From assembly GCA_003501365.1 (NCBI GenBank), contig DNPP01000194.1, forward strand, positions 7,625 through 18,534: 10,910 nucleotides of DNA, in the 5' to 3' direction. The translations under genes were made by a program, and so were the position numbers. Shown here one piece after another: positions 1 through 5,991 of this stretch (within the stretch, counting starts at the first letter, position 1; every line of letters begins with the position of its first letter). Source of the stretch: Bacillota bacterium (GTDB lineage: Bacteria > Bacillota > UBA4882 > UBA8346). The notes beneath the pieces are model-generated. The model made no database searches, was not told the origin of the DNA, and worked only from the letters and a program-made list of their open reading frames with translations.

Positions 1-147
1 TTGCGAGTTTATGCTCACAAAGAAGAAATCCCCAAAGTATTAGGTGGTTTAGGGATTGCCGTATTGTCTACTTCAAAAGGAATTATGACGGATCGTAAGG
101 CTCGTACGGAAGGCATTGGCGGCGAAGTTATGTGTTATATTTGGTAA
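1..147 (+). CDS. rpsH: 30S ribosomal protein S8, C-terminal part (5' end outside window)
   Basis: The first 48 codons of the window are open in frame 1 and end at a TAA at 145-147. The peptide is the conserved C-terminal half of S8: a segment reading GLGIAVLSTSKGIMTDRKAR followed by the terminal GGEVMCYIW, the S8 signature that contacts 16S rRNA helix 21 in the small-subunit central domain. Full S8 is about 130 residues, so roughly 80 residues lie to the left. Its place just before rplF is the canonical spc-operon order. Only 25 nt separate its stop from the rplF start, so the two are surely cotranscribed. Nothing looks broken; the truncation is only the window edge. Confidence 0.96.
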   Translation: MRVYAHKEEIPKVLGGLGIAVLSTSKGIMTDRKARTEGIGGEVMCYIW

Positions 148-159
148 GTTTAAAGGATC

Positions 160-166
160 GGGGGTG
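160..166 (+). promoter_or_regulatory. Ribosome binding site that fixes the TTG start of rplF
   Basis: GGGGGTG at 160-166 ends 6 nt before the TTG at 173. An in-frame TAA at 167-169 lies between this site and the start, so apart from an ATT codon at 170 the TTG is the only usable initiator ahead of the conserved SRIGRKPI N-terminus. Confidence 0.75.
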
Positions 167-172
167 TAAATT

Positions 173-721
173 TTGTCTAGAATTGGACGTAAACCTATTG
201 TAATACCCCAGGGAGTACAAATTGAAATTAATGGAAATACTGTAAAGGTTAACGGACCGAAAGGTAAGTTGGCTCAAACTGTACATCCTGATATGAAATT
301 AAGCATGGATGGTGATTTAATAAAGGTTGATCGCCCTTCCGATGATAAACAGCATCGTTCATTACATGGTTTAACCAGGACGTTAATTTCAAATATGGTT
401 CAAGGAGTAACCACCGGTTTCTCCAAATCCTTGGATATCAACGGTGTTGGTTATAGAGCAGCTAAACAAGGCAAGAATCTTTTACTAACCATCGGTTATT
501 CTCATCCGGTTGAGTTAGTACCACTTGATGGAATTGAATTCGAAGTACCCGCTCCAACTAAAATAGTTGTTAAGGGTATCGACAAACAATTGGTTGGTCA
601 GGTGGCGGCAGAAGTTCGAGCAGTTCGTGAGCCTGAGCCTTATAAAGGGAAGGGCATTAAATACGATAATGAAGTTGTTCGTCGTAAAGCCGGTAAAGCT
701 GGGAAGGCTGGGAAAAAGTAA
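173..721 (+). CDS. rplF: 50S ribosomal protein L6
   Basis: L6 binds 23S rRNA near the sarcin-ricin loop and the factor-binding site of the large subunit. The 182-residue product opens with the family-typical SRIGRKPI and has two repeated alpha/beta domains. The second carries GVGYRA at about residues 91-96 and the C-terminal signature EPEPYKGKGIKY at about 153-164. Usual length is 177-180, so it is complete. The start is TTG at 173, supported by an in-frame stop six bases upstream and a GGGGGTG ribosome binding site. The C-terminal tail is a tandem GKA repeat (residues 174-182) encoded by a 9-bp near-repeat. This tail is slightly longer and more regular than usual but still the normal basic tail type. 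It is followed by an unusually long spacer before rplR. Confidence 0.98.
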   Translation: MSRIGRKPIVIPQGVQIEINGNTVKVNGPKGKLAQTVHPDMKLSMDGDLIKVDRPSDDKQHRSLHGLTRTLISNMVQGVTTGFSKSLDINGVGYRAAKQGKNLLLTIGYSHPVELVPLDGIEFEVPAPTKIVVKGIDKQLVGQVAAEVRAVREPEPYKGKGIKYDNEVVRRKAGKAGKAGKK

Positions 722-724
722 TAG

Positions 725-766
725 TAAGTTGCTTTCAATTTAGATAATAATTTAGGCAGCAACTTA
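725..766 (+). repeat. Inverted repeat (stem-loop) in the rplF-rplR spacer
   Basis: TAAGTTGCT at 725-733 is an exact 9-base reverse complement of AGCAACTTA at 758-766, enclosing an AT-rich 24-nt loop. The loop itself holds a direct repeat, AATTTAG, twice. No run of T follows, so it is not a standard intrinsic terminator. It fills most of the spacer between rplF and rplR, which is long for this operon. A role in mRNA processing, stability or local translation control is inference. Confidence 0.55.
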
Positions 767-782
767 GTATTAAATCCCTTTG

Positions 783-791
783 AAAGGAGTG
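783..791 (+). promoter_or_regulatory. Ribosome binding site of rplR
   Basis: AAAGGAGTG at 783-791 ends 9 nt before the ATG at 801. An in-frame TTG at 780 would put this site inside the coding region and has no such site of its own, so the ATG is preferred. Confidence 0.85.
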
Positions 792-800
792 ACCGATACT

Positions 801-1172
801 ATGTTTAGTCGGCCAAAACGTCGTGAAGCACGTCTGCGTAGGCATATTCGTTTACGTAAAAAAATATCGGGAACTGCGGAGCGTCCGCGTTTAAGCGTTT
901 TTCGCAGCTTGCATCATATTTATGCGCAAGTAATTGATGATACTAAAGGTAATACTCTATTAATGGTTTCTACTGTTGATCCCGAATTACGTAAGACTTT
1001 GGATGGTAAAAGCGGTAATATTACGGCAGCCAAATTAGTGGGAACTATGATTGCTCAAAAGGCTATCGAAAAAGGAATTAAGCAGGTAGTTTTCGATCGG
1101 GGCGGTCAAATTTATCATGGTCGAGTTGCGGCTTTGGCAACTGCCGCCAGAGAGGCCGGCCTGGAGTTTTAG
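801..1172 (+). CDS. rplR: 50S ribosomal protein L18
   Basis: L18 binds 5S rRNA and, with L5, anchors the central protuberance of the large subunit. From the ATG at 801 the product is 123 residues, close to the family's usual 118-122. It starts with a strongly basic, arginine-rich stretch (RPKRREARLRRHIRLRKK) that binds 5S rRNA. The classic GTAERPRLSVFRS and HIYAQVIDD motifs follow, and the end is the usual ATAAREAGLEF. In-frame TTG at 780 would add seven residues (MKGVTDT) that belong to no L18 and would overlap the ribosome binding site, so it is rejected. The gene is separated from rplF by 79 nt with a stem-loop but only 18 nt from rpsE. Confidence 0.97.
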   Translation: MFSRPKRREARLRRHIRLRKKISGTAERPRLSVFRSLHHIYAQVIDDTKGNTLLMVSTVDPELRKTLDGKSGNITAAKLVGTMIAQKAIEKGIKQVVFDRGGQIYHGRVAALATAAREAGLEF

Positions 1173-1190
1173 GCTGAGAGGAGGATTGGA

Positions 1191-1694
1191 ATGAAACATA
1201 TCATAGAGGCTGGTAATCTTGAGCTGACCGAGAAAGTGGTCCGGATCAACCGTGTTGCAAAAGTAGTTAAAGGTGGACGTCGGTTTAGCTTTAGTGCATT
1301 GGTTGTTGTCGGTGATGGCCAGGGCCATGTAGGTATGGGTCTTGGTAAGGCCGCTGAAGTCCCTGAAGCAATTCGCAAAGGGGTAGAAGACGCCAAGAAA
1401 AACCTGATTGAAGTTCCTCTGAATGGGACCACAATTCCTCATCAAATCGAGGGGATTTTTGGGGCTGGGAAAGTGCTCTTAAAACCTGCAGCACCTGGTA
1501 CCGGTGTTATTGCCGGCGGTCCGGTTCGTGCGGTTTTAGAAAGCGCCGGCATTCGAGATATATTAACCAAATCTTTGGGATCATCCAATGCCTTAAATAT
1601 GGTGAATGCTACCATGACTGGATTAAAAGAGCTGAAAAGGCCGCAGATCGTGGCTGAACGGCGTGGCAAAAGCTTGGATGAGATCCTCGGTTAG
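1191..1694 (+). CDS. rpsE: 30S ribosomal protein S5
   Basis: S5 lies on the back of the small subunit at the mRNA entry channel and contributes to decoding accuracy and helicase activity. The 167-residue product matches the usual 160-170. The N-terminal dsRBD-like half carries the S5 signature, with VVKGGRRFSFSALVVVGDG at about residues 25-43 and GHVGMGLGKAAEVPEAIRKG just after. The second half has the S5 C-terminal fold, with PAAPGTGVIAGGPVRAVLE and a terminal RRGKSLDEI segment. The basic VKGGRR loop (about 26-31) is where spectinomycin-resistance changes map in this family; here it looks wild type. ATG start with GAGAGGAGG just upstream. Its stop codon TAG is part of the rpmD ribosome binding site (TAGGAGGG), so translation of the two is probably coupled. 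Confidence 0.98.
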   Translation: MKHIIEAGNLELTEKVVRINRVAKVVKGGRRFSFSALVVVGDGQGHVGMGLGKAAEVPEAIRKGVEDAKKNLIEVPLNGTTIPHQIEGIFGAGKVLLKPAAPGTGVIAGGPVRAVLESAGIRDILTKSLGSSNALNMVNATMTGLKELKRPQIVAERRGKSLDEILG

Positions 1695-1705
1695 GAGGGA
1701 AAGAT

Positions 1706-1915
1706 ATGCCAAGAAAAAAAGCAGAATCCAAACTAAAAATGATCACTGTTATTTGGAAGCATAGTGCTATTGGTAGGCCAAAAGTACAGAAAGATACAAT
1801 AGGCGCCATTGGTTTTAAATGGCTTAACCAAAGTTTGGTGAAAGCGGATACTCCTGCATTACGCGGGATGATCAAAAAAGTAGAGCACTTAGTTGAAGTA
1901 AAAGAAGAAGCCTAG
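1706..1915 (+). CDS. rpmD: 50S ribosomal protein L30
   Basis: L30 is a small peripheral protein of the large subunit. The 69-residue product has the family core IGRPKVQKDTIGAIGFKWLN (about residues 22-41) and the ending DTPALRGMIKKVEHLVEV, both diagnostic. It is longer than the common 57-62 residues because of a basic N-terminal lead (MPRKKAESKL) and a short acidic tail KEEA. The motif usually read as LVRS is WKHS here, a mild divergence. The ATG lies 6 nt after the AGGAGGG that overlaps the rpsE stop, so the start is well supported despite the extension. rplO follows after 13 nt. Confidence 0.96.
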   Translation: MPRKKAESKLKMITVIWKHSAIGRPKVQKDTIGAIGFKWLNQSLVKADTPALRGMIKKVEHLVEVKEEA

Positions 1916-1928
1916 GGGGTGTCCTCTG

Positions 1929-2369
1929 ATGAAGTTATATGAACTCGGGCCTGCTCCTGGAGCAAAAAAGACTCCAAAGCGCATTGGCCGGGGAATAGGT
2001 TCTGGATTAGGTAAGACCTCTGCGAAAGGGCACAAAGGGCAGAAAGCTCGCTCTGGTGGAGTAAAGGGACCGTCATTTGAAGGTGGTCAAACACCATTAC
2101 AGCGCAGACTTCCAAAACGCGGATTTAATAATAATTTCCGTCATGAGTGGATTGAAGTTGCGTTAGAGAAGTTAAATCTATTTGATAATGGTACTGAAGT
2201 TACTCCGGAACTTTTGGTGGAGAAGGGTATCATCAAAAAAATAGGTGATGGTATTAAGGTTTTAGGAAATGGCGAACTAAAAAAGAAGTTAACTATTAAA
2301 AGTAATAGGTTCAGTAAATCGGCGATTGAGAAGATAGAAAAAGTCGGTGGCAAAGCAGAGGTGATTTAA
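1929..2369 (+). CDS. rplO: 50S ribosomal protein L15
   Basis: L15 is a late-assembly protein that threads an extended, glycine-rich N-terminal arm through domain II and other parts of 23S rRNA. The 146-residue product fits the usual 145-150. Residues 18-44 are the typical arm, with RIGRGIGSGLGKTSAKGHKG and QKARSGG, followed by FEGGQTPLQRRLPKRGF and then a globular C-terminal domain ending in a KIEKVGGKAEVI strand. It begins with ATG after AGGGGGTG. The TAA stop at 2367-2369 abuts the secY initiation codon with no intervening base and in the same frame, and the last codons carry the secY ribosome binding site (AGAGGTGAT). Confidence 0.98.
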   Translation: MKLYELGPAPGAKKTPKRIGRGIGSGLGKTSAKGHKGQKARSGGVKGPSFEGGQTPLQRRLPKRGFNNNFRHEWIEVALEKLNLFDNGTEVTPELLVEKGIIKKIGDGIKVLGNGELKKKLTIKSNRFSKSAIEKIEKVGGKAEVI

Positions 2370-3650
2370 TTGCTGGAAGCTATAAAAACTGCCTTTAAAC
2401 TTCCGGATTTACGAAAAAAACTTATTTGGACTATGGTTTTGTTGGGTGTATTCCGCTTGGGAGCTCATATACCTGCACCGGGACCATGGGATGCCAAAGC
2501 TTTGGCAAGCCTTTTCGGAGGTGGCGGCGATTTATTCGGTTTATTAGATATGCTCGCGGGTGGCGCACTCCGAAGAATGTCTGTTTTTGCGATGAGTGTT
2601 AATCCTTATATCACCTCATCAATTATTATTCAACTTTTGACGATGGTTATTCCTCAGTTGGAACAATTGGCGAAAGAAGGTAATGAAGGCCGGAAACTTA
2701 TCAATCAATACGTCCGGTATGGTACCGTTATTTTGGCAATTATCCAAGGCGCGGCAATGGCTTTTGGTTTTAGAACCGCTATGGTTAATCCGACTGCTTG
2801 GGATTTTATCATGATTATCGTCAGCTTGACTGCCGGATCAGTATTCCTGATGTGGCTAGGTGAAGTGATTTCGGAACGTGGAATCGGTAATGGAATTTCC
2901 ATGCTAATTTTTGCAGGTATCGTGGCCCGGATTATTCCTGGAACAGCAACAATGCTCACTACGGTTAGCAGCAAAGGCATTGGGACTTCCTTTTTCACTA
3001 TTATTGCTTTTGCAATTTTGGCCGTTTTTATTGTGGCCGCTGTTGTTTATGTTACTCAGGGTGAACGTAAGATTCCGGTACAGTATGCCAAGCGAATGGT
3101 CGGTCGTAAAATGTATGGCGGTGGTTCAACCTATCTACCTATGAAGGTAAACCAATCCGGAGTTATTCCGATTATTTTCGCTTCTTCAATCTTAGCGTTT
3201 CCACCGACTTTAGGTCAATTTATTACGGATAAGAGCAATTGGTTTTATCGGATGTTACTGGCTTTTTATCCCGGCCGAACTCTTTATCTGGTTCTTTATG
3301 CCTTATTTATCTTTATATTCACTTATTTCTATACCGCGGTTACTTTTAATCCGCTGGATGTGTCCAATAATATGAAGAAGTATGGTGGATTTATTCCGGG
3401 GATTAGGCCGGGTAAACCAACTGCTGAATATTTGGATCGCGTATTAACTCGGATTACTTTGGCTGGAGCCTTATTTTTAACAATTATTGCTTTATTACCA
3501 TACCTAATTAATTTTCTCCCCGGATTCCGCGGATTGCAGTTATATTTCGGGGGAACGGCTTTATTAATCGCGGTTGGAGTGGCGATTGACACCATGAAAC
3601 AAATTGAAGCCCAACTCTTAATGAGGCAATATGAAGGATTTTTAAAGTAG
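2370..3650 (+). CDS. secY: Protein translocase channel subunit SecY
   Basis: SecY forms the protein-conducting channel of the SecYEG translocon in the cytoplasmic membrane, working with SecA and with ribosomes. The 426-residue product has the usual length and about ten hydrophobic segments. Motifs include FKLPDLRKK at the N-terminus (about 9-17), the ITSSIIIQLL segment after the plug region (81-90), SERGIGNGIS (169-177), the cytoplasmic loop GERKIPVQYAKR (231-242) and GGFIPGIRPGKP (339-350), which leads into the SecA- and ribosome-binding loop; RQYEGFLK closes the protein. The start is TTG at 2370, directly after the rplO stop. The AGAGGTGAT site at about 2357-2365 inside rplO supports it, and the N-terminus aligns with other SecY proteins. 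A 208-nt spacer follows, unusually long for this cluster. Confidence 0.98.
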   Translation: MLEAIKTAFKLPDLRKKLIWTMVLLGVFRLGAHIPAPGPWDAKALASLFGGGGDLFGLLDMLAGGALRRMSVFAMSVNPYITSSIIIQLLTMVIPQLEQLAKEGNEGRKLINQYVRYGTVILAIIQGAAMAFGFRTAMVNPTAWDFIMIIVSLTAGSVFLMWLGEVISERGIGNGISMLIFAGIVARIIPGTATMLTTVSSKGIGTSFFTIIAFAILAVFIVAAVVYVTQGERKIPVQYAKRMVGRKMYGGGSTYLPMKVNQSGVIPIIFASSILAFPPTLGQFITDKSNWFYRMLLAFYPGRTLYLVLYALFIFIFTYFYTAVTFNPLDVSNNMKKYGGFIPGIRPGKPTAEYLDRVLTRITLAGALFLTIIALLPYLINFLPGFRGLQLYFGGTALLIAVGVAIDTMKQIEAQLLMRQYEGFLK

Positions 3651-3858
3651 GATCGATTCCGGTTCGCCGGAGTGAAGTTTTAAGTGTTACGTGTGAATGT
3701 CCTATGTCCTACTCAAATTTACGGTCAAAAGCATTTTCCATAATAGTCATCCACCCCGGCTTTGCCTGAGCGATGAGGTATAATAATTTTGCCGGGTTGG
3801 CTGTTCAATCTAGAATATTGTGGTTAAAGGTATTTTCTAGATAGGAGGGAAAGACCCC
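3651..3858 (+). promoter_or_regulatory. secY-adk intergenic region with several structured elements
   Basis: This 208-nt stretch holds no convincing gene. It contains three inverted repeats: a TTCG-loop hairpin at 3656-3673; CCACCCCGGC at 3751-3760 against GCCGGGTTGG at 3791-3800 (9 of 10 pairs); and ATCTAGAA at 3808-3815 against TTCTAGAT at 3835-3842 (8 of 8). The last arm ends one base before the adk ribosome binding site AGGAGGG. A perfect TATAAT occurs at 3779-3784, but no acceptable -35 hexamer lies 16-18 nt upstream, so an internal promoter for adk is possible but unproven. The arrangement suggests either an internal promoter with a leader or a post-transcriptional switch separating secY from adk-map-infA. 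Confidence 0.45.
3656..3673 (+). repeat. Compact hairpin with TTCG loop just after secY
   Basis: ATTCCGG at 3656-3662 pairs with CCGGAGT at 3667-3673 over seven positions (one G-T wobble) around the loop TTCG. It begins 6 nt after the secY stop. Only a weak TTTT follows 5 nt downstream (3678-3681), so it could be a leaky terminator, an mRNA 3' protecting structure or a processing site. Which of these is not decidable from sequence alone. Confidence 0.5.
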
Positions 3859-4512
3859 ATGAATTTAATCTTATTAGGACCTCCTGGTGCCGGCAAAGGC
3901 ACACAGGCCGAATTATTGGTCGAAAGATTTAAAACTCCTCATATTTCAACCGGAGATATTTTTCGGGCGGCAATTAAAGAGGGTACTCCTCTTGGGACCG
4001 AAGCCAAACGTTATATGGATAGTGGCCAGTTGGTTCCGGATGAAGTAGTAATTGGGATCGTTAATGAAAGACTGCTTAAAAGCGATTGTAAAAATGGATT
4101 TCTGTTAGACGGGTTTCCAAGAACTGTTCCCCAAGCCGATGCTCTCGATAGATTTTTACAAAGCAATGGCCGAAAAATTGATGCGGTTATTAATATTGAA
4201 GTTGAGTCGGCTGTGTTATTAAAACGTCTGACCGGTCGGCGTGTATGCCGCAACTGTGCCGCAGTTTACCATATTGAATCTAAACCGGCGAAAAATACCG
4301 GCATCTGTGATCATTGCGGCGGCGAAGTTTATCAAAGAGATGACGATGCTCCAGCTACAGTCAGCAAAAGGCTTGAGGTTTATGCGGCTCAAACTGAGCC
4401 ACTGATCAGCTATTATCGCCAAAAAGGGATTTTGCACAGTTTCGACGGCATTAAGCCGATCAAGGAAGTCTTTGAAAAAGTATGTCAAGCATTGGGGGCT
4501 ATACCTCAATGA
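3859..4512 (+). CDS. adk: Adenylate kinase, zinc-binding long form
   Basis: Adenylate kinase interconverts ATP + AMP and 2 ADP in the cytoplasm, setting the adenylate balance. The 217-residue protein is a complete long-type enzyme. The P-loop GPPGAGKGT is at 7-15, the AMP-binding region HISTGDIFRA at about 28-37, the signature LDGFPRT at 83-89, and arginines of the active site at TGRR (125-128) and SKRLEVY. The LID domain (about 122-160) carries CRNC (Cys130, Cys133) and CDHC (Cys150, Cys153), a four-cysteine structural zinc site common in Gram-positive bacteria and absent from the E. coli enzyme. The ATG start has a strong AGGAGGG site 9 nt upstream. The stop overlaps the map start as ATGA. 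Association with secY and map is conserved across Bacillota. Confidence 0.98.
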   Translation: MNLILLGPPGAGKGTQAELLVERFKTPHISTGDIFRAAIKEGTPLGTEAKRYMDSGQLVPDEVVIGIVNERLLKSDCKNGFLLDGFPRTVPQADALDRFLQSNGRKIDAVINIEVESAVLLKRLTGRRVCRNCAAVYHIESKPAKNTGICDHCGGEVYQRDDDAPATVSKRLEVYAAQTEPLISYYRQKGILHSFDGIKPIKEVFEKVCQALGAIPQ

Positions 4513-5282
4513 TTATTCTCAAATCTCCTTCAGAGATTGCCGCGATGAGAGTCGCAGGAAGTATCTTAGCGGCAATTCTTGAGGAATTGAGAGCAATGAT
4601 TCGGCCTGGCGTCAGTTTGTTTGAAATTGATAAACGAGCCGAACAAAAAACCCAATATTATAAGGCAATACCTGCTTTTAAGGGATATAACGGTTTTCCG
4701 GCTTCGATCTGCGCTTCGGTCAACGAAGAAGTTGTTCACGGTATTCCGGGGAATCGAGTTTTAAAAAGCGGCGATATAATCGGATTGGACTTTGGAGTGG
4801 TGTTTAATAATTTTTATGCCGATTCAGCGATTACTGTACCGGTAGGCCAAGTTTCACCGGAAGTCGACCGCTTAATCCAAGTCACAGAAAAAGCCTTATA
4901 TCTTGGAATTCATCAAGCTAAACCTGGTAACAGGTTATATGATATCTCGGGAGCTATTCAACAGTATGTTGAGAGTAACGGGTTCTCGGTAGTAAGGGAT
5001 TTTGTAGGGCATGGTATCGGTCGTAAAATGCATGAATCACCGCAAATACCCAATTTTGTCGGTAACGATTATAATCCGGTCTTAAAGACGGGAATGGCTC
5101 TTGCCATTGAACCTATGGTTAACATAGGGACTTATGAAGTTGATGTCGACACAGTGGATAATTGGACGGTTAGAACGGCTGATCAAAAATATTCAGCTCA
5201 TTTTGAGCATACAGTAGCTGTTACCGAAACCGAACCTGAGATCTTAACCCTTTTAAGACCGGAACTTTTACCGGAGGTTTAG
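4509..5282 (+). CDS. map: Methionine aminopeptidase, type I
   Basis: This metalloenzyme removes the initiator methionine from nascent proteins at the ribosome exit. The 257-residue product is near the usual 248-255 for type Ia enzymes and lacks the N-terminal extension of longer forms. All expected catalytic residues are visible: His77 in EEVVHGIPG, metal ligands Asp94 (LDFG), Asp105 (ADSAIT), His168 (GHGIG), Glu201 (IEPM) and Glu233 (FEHTV), plus His175. The start is the ATG at 4509, which overlaps the adk stop by four bases (ATGA) and gives the typical MIILKSPSEIAAMR N-terminus. An earlier in-frame ATG at 4482 would add nine residues inside adk and is less likely. A GGGGG at 4493-4497 is a modest ribosome binding site, consistent with translational coupling to adk. 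Confidence 0.97.
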   Translation: MIILKSPSEIAAMRVAGSILAAILEELRAMIRPGVSLFEIDKRAEQKTQYYKAIPAFKGYNGFPASICASVNEEVVHGIPGNRVLKSGDIIGLDFGVVFNNFYADSAITVPVGQVSPEVDRLIQVTEKALYLGIHQAKPGNRLYDISGAIQQYVESNGFSVVRDFVGHGIGRKMHESPQIPNFVGNDYNPVLKTGMALAIEPMVNIGTYEVDVDTVDNWTVRTADQKYSAHFEHTVAVTETEPEILTLLRPELLPEV

Positions 5283-5289
5283 ATAGTCG

Positions 5290-5598
5290 ATGATCACTAC
5301 TGTGGATGGTTTGCGTTTTGGACAGCTGGTTTTATCTATTGTCGGTCGGGATCAACACTCTTATTTCTTGATAGTAGGTTTCATGAGTGATCATTTTATC
5401 GAAGTTGCCGATGGAAGCAAACATCGGATTGCTAAGCCTAAAAAGAAAAATCTTAAGCATGTAAAAGTAAAAATGTTGGTGGCTAGAGAGATCGAAGAAA
5501 AGATTTTAAATGGTGGATCTGTCGTTGATTCCCAAGTTAATGCGGCAGTTAATCGATTGAAAAACGAACTTGAGGAAGGGGATCGGTTCGATGGGTAA
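5290..5598 (+). CDS. Small KOW-domain putative RNA-binding protein (L14e/L27e-like)
   Basis: This 102-residue protein matches a little-studied family that Bacillota carry between map and infA; B. subtilis has a shorter relative at that locus. The N-terminal half (about 9-60) is a small beta-barrel of KOW type, with GQLVLSIVGRDQHSYFLIVG followed by a second strand pair ending HRIAKPKKKNLKHVKV. This lysine-rich stretch is likely to bind RNA. The fold resembles archaeal and eukaryotic ribosomal proteins L14e and L27e. The C-terminal third (about 68-97) is predicted helical and charged, with no known motif. GGAGGT at 5273-5278, within the end of map, precedes the ATG by 11 nt. Its last codons overlap the infA start by 8 nt. 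A role on the ribosome or in translation is inferred from fold and location; no biochemical function can be stated. Confidence 0.85.
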   Translation: MITTVDGLRFGQLVLSIVGRDQHSYFLIVGFMSDHFIEVADGSKHRIAKPKKKNLKHVKVKMLVAREIEEKILNGGSVVDSQVNAAVNRLKNELEEGDRFDG

Positions 5599-5809
5599 AC
5601 AAGACGTCATAGAAGTCGAGGGGACCGTAGTTGAACCATTACCGAACGCGATGTTTCGTGTCGAGTTGGAGAATGGGCACAAAGTCCTGGCTCATATCTC
5701 AGGAAAAATGCGCATGAATTTTATCAAAATTTTACCTGGTGATAAAGTAACTGTAGAGCTTTCGGCTTATGATTTGACCAGAGGCCGGATAATTTATCGT
5801 TTTAAATAA
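5591..5809 (+). CDS. infA: Translation initiation factor IF-1
   Basis: IF-1 is an OB-fold protein that occupies the small-subunit A site during initiation and assists IF-2 and IF-3. The 72-residue product is exactly the usual length and nearly consensus throughout: DVIEVEGTVVEPLPNAMFRV, then HKVLAHISGKMRMNFIKILP, and finally GDKVTVELSAYDLTRGRIIY with a basic RFK end. The start is the ATG at 5591, giving MGKQDVIEVEG. An in-frame upstream TTG at 5570-5572 would add seven unrelated residues and is rejected. The start lies inside the preceding gene (ATGGGTAA, 8-nt overlap, different frame), with GAGGAAGGGG at 5572-5581 as ribosome binding site, so IF-1 synthesis is probably coupled to translation of the KOW protein. 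Confidence 0.97.
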   Translation: MGKQDVIEVEGTVVEPLPNAMFRVELENGHKVLAHISGKMRMNFIKILPGDKVTVELSAYDLTRGRIIYRFK

Positions 5810-5877
5810 TTTATTTCCCGACCTTAATAGTTTTTAAATAAATCTAAAAAATCTTTGCCCGAGAAGGAGGATTTTAC

Positions 5878-5991
5878 ATGAAGATCAGACCTTCTGTAAA
5901 GCCAATATGTGAACATTGTAAAATTATTAAACGCAAGGGTCGCGTAATGGTAATCTGTGAGAATCCCAAACATAAGCAAAAACAAGGGTAA
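5878..5991 (+). CDS. rpmJ: 50S ribosomal protein L36, zinc-binding form
   Basis: This 37-codon gene encodes the smallest ribosomal protein of the large subunit, which sits against 23S rRNA domains II, V and VI. The sequence begins MKIRPSVKPICEHCKIIKRK and continues GRVMVICENPKHKQKQG, which is almost consensus. Cys11, Cys14, Cys27 and His32 form the zinc ribbon of the C+ type; species often carry a second, zinc-free copy elsewhere that is induced under zinc limitation, and that cannot be judged here. The start is supported by AAGGAGG at 5864-5870, 7 nt before the ATG. It follows infA by 68 nt and precedes a 155-nt structured spacer, matching the standard infA-rpmJ-rpsM order. Confidence 0.97.
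   Translation: MKIRPSVKPICEHCKIIKRKGRVMVICENPKHKQKQG

Noticed and set aside
780..800. Upstream TTG start for rplR adding MKGVTDT
   Set aside because: It would include the AAAGGAGTG ribosome binding site in the coding region and adds residues not seen in L18; ATG at 801 is better.
1035..1445. Minus-strand open frame of 136 codons across rplR-rpsE
   Set aside because: It lies opposite two conserved ribosomal protein genes, has no ribosome binding site context and matches no known family; it is a shadow of the coding strand.
4482..4508. Upstream ATG start for map
   Set aside because: The added nine residues lie within adk and do not match methionine aminopeptidases; the ATGA overlap at 4509 gives the conserved N-terminus.
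5570..5590. Upstream TTG start for infA
   Set aside because: IF-1 is 72 residues with a start at MGKQDVIEVEG; the extension would contain the ribosome binding site.
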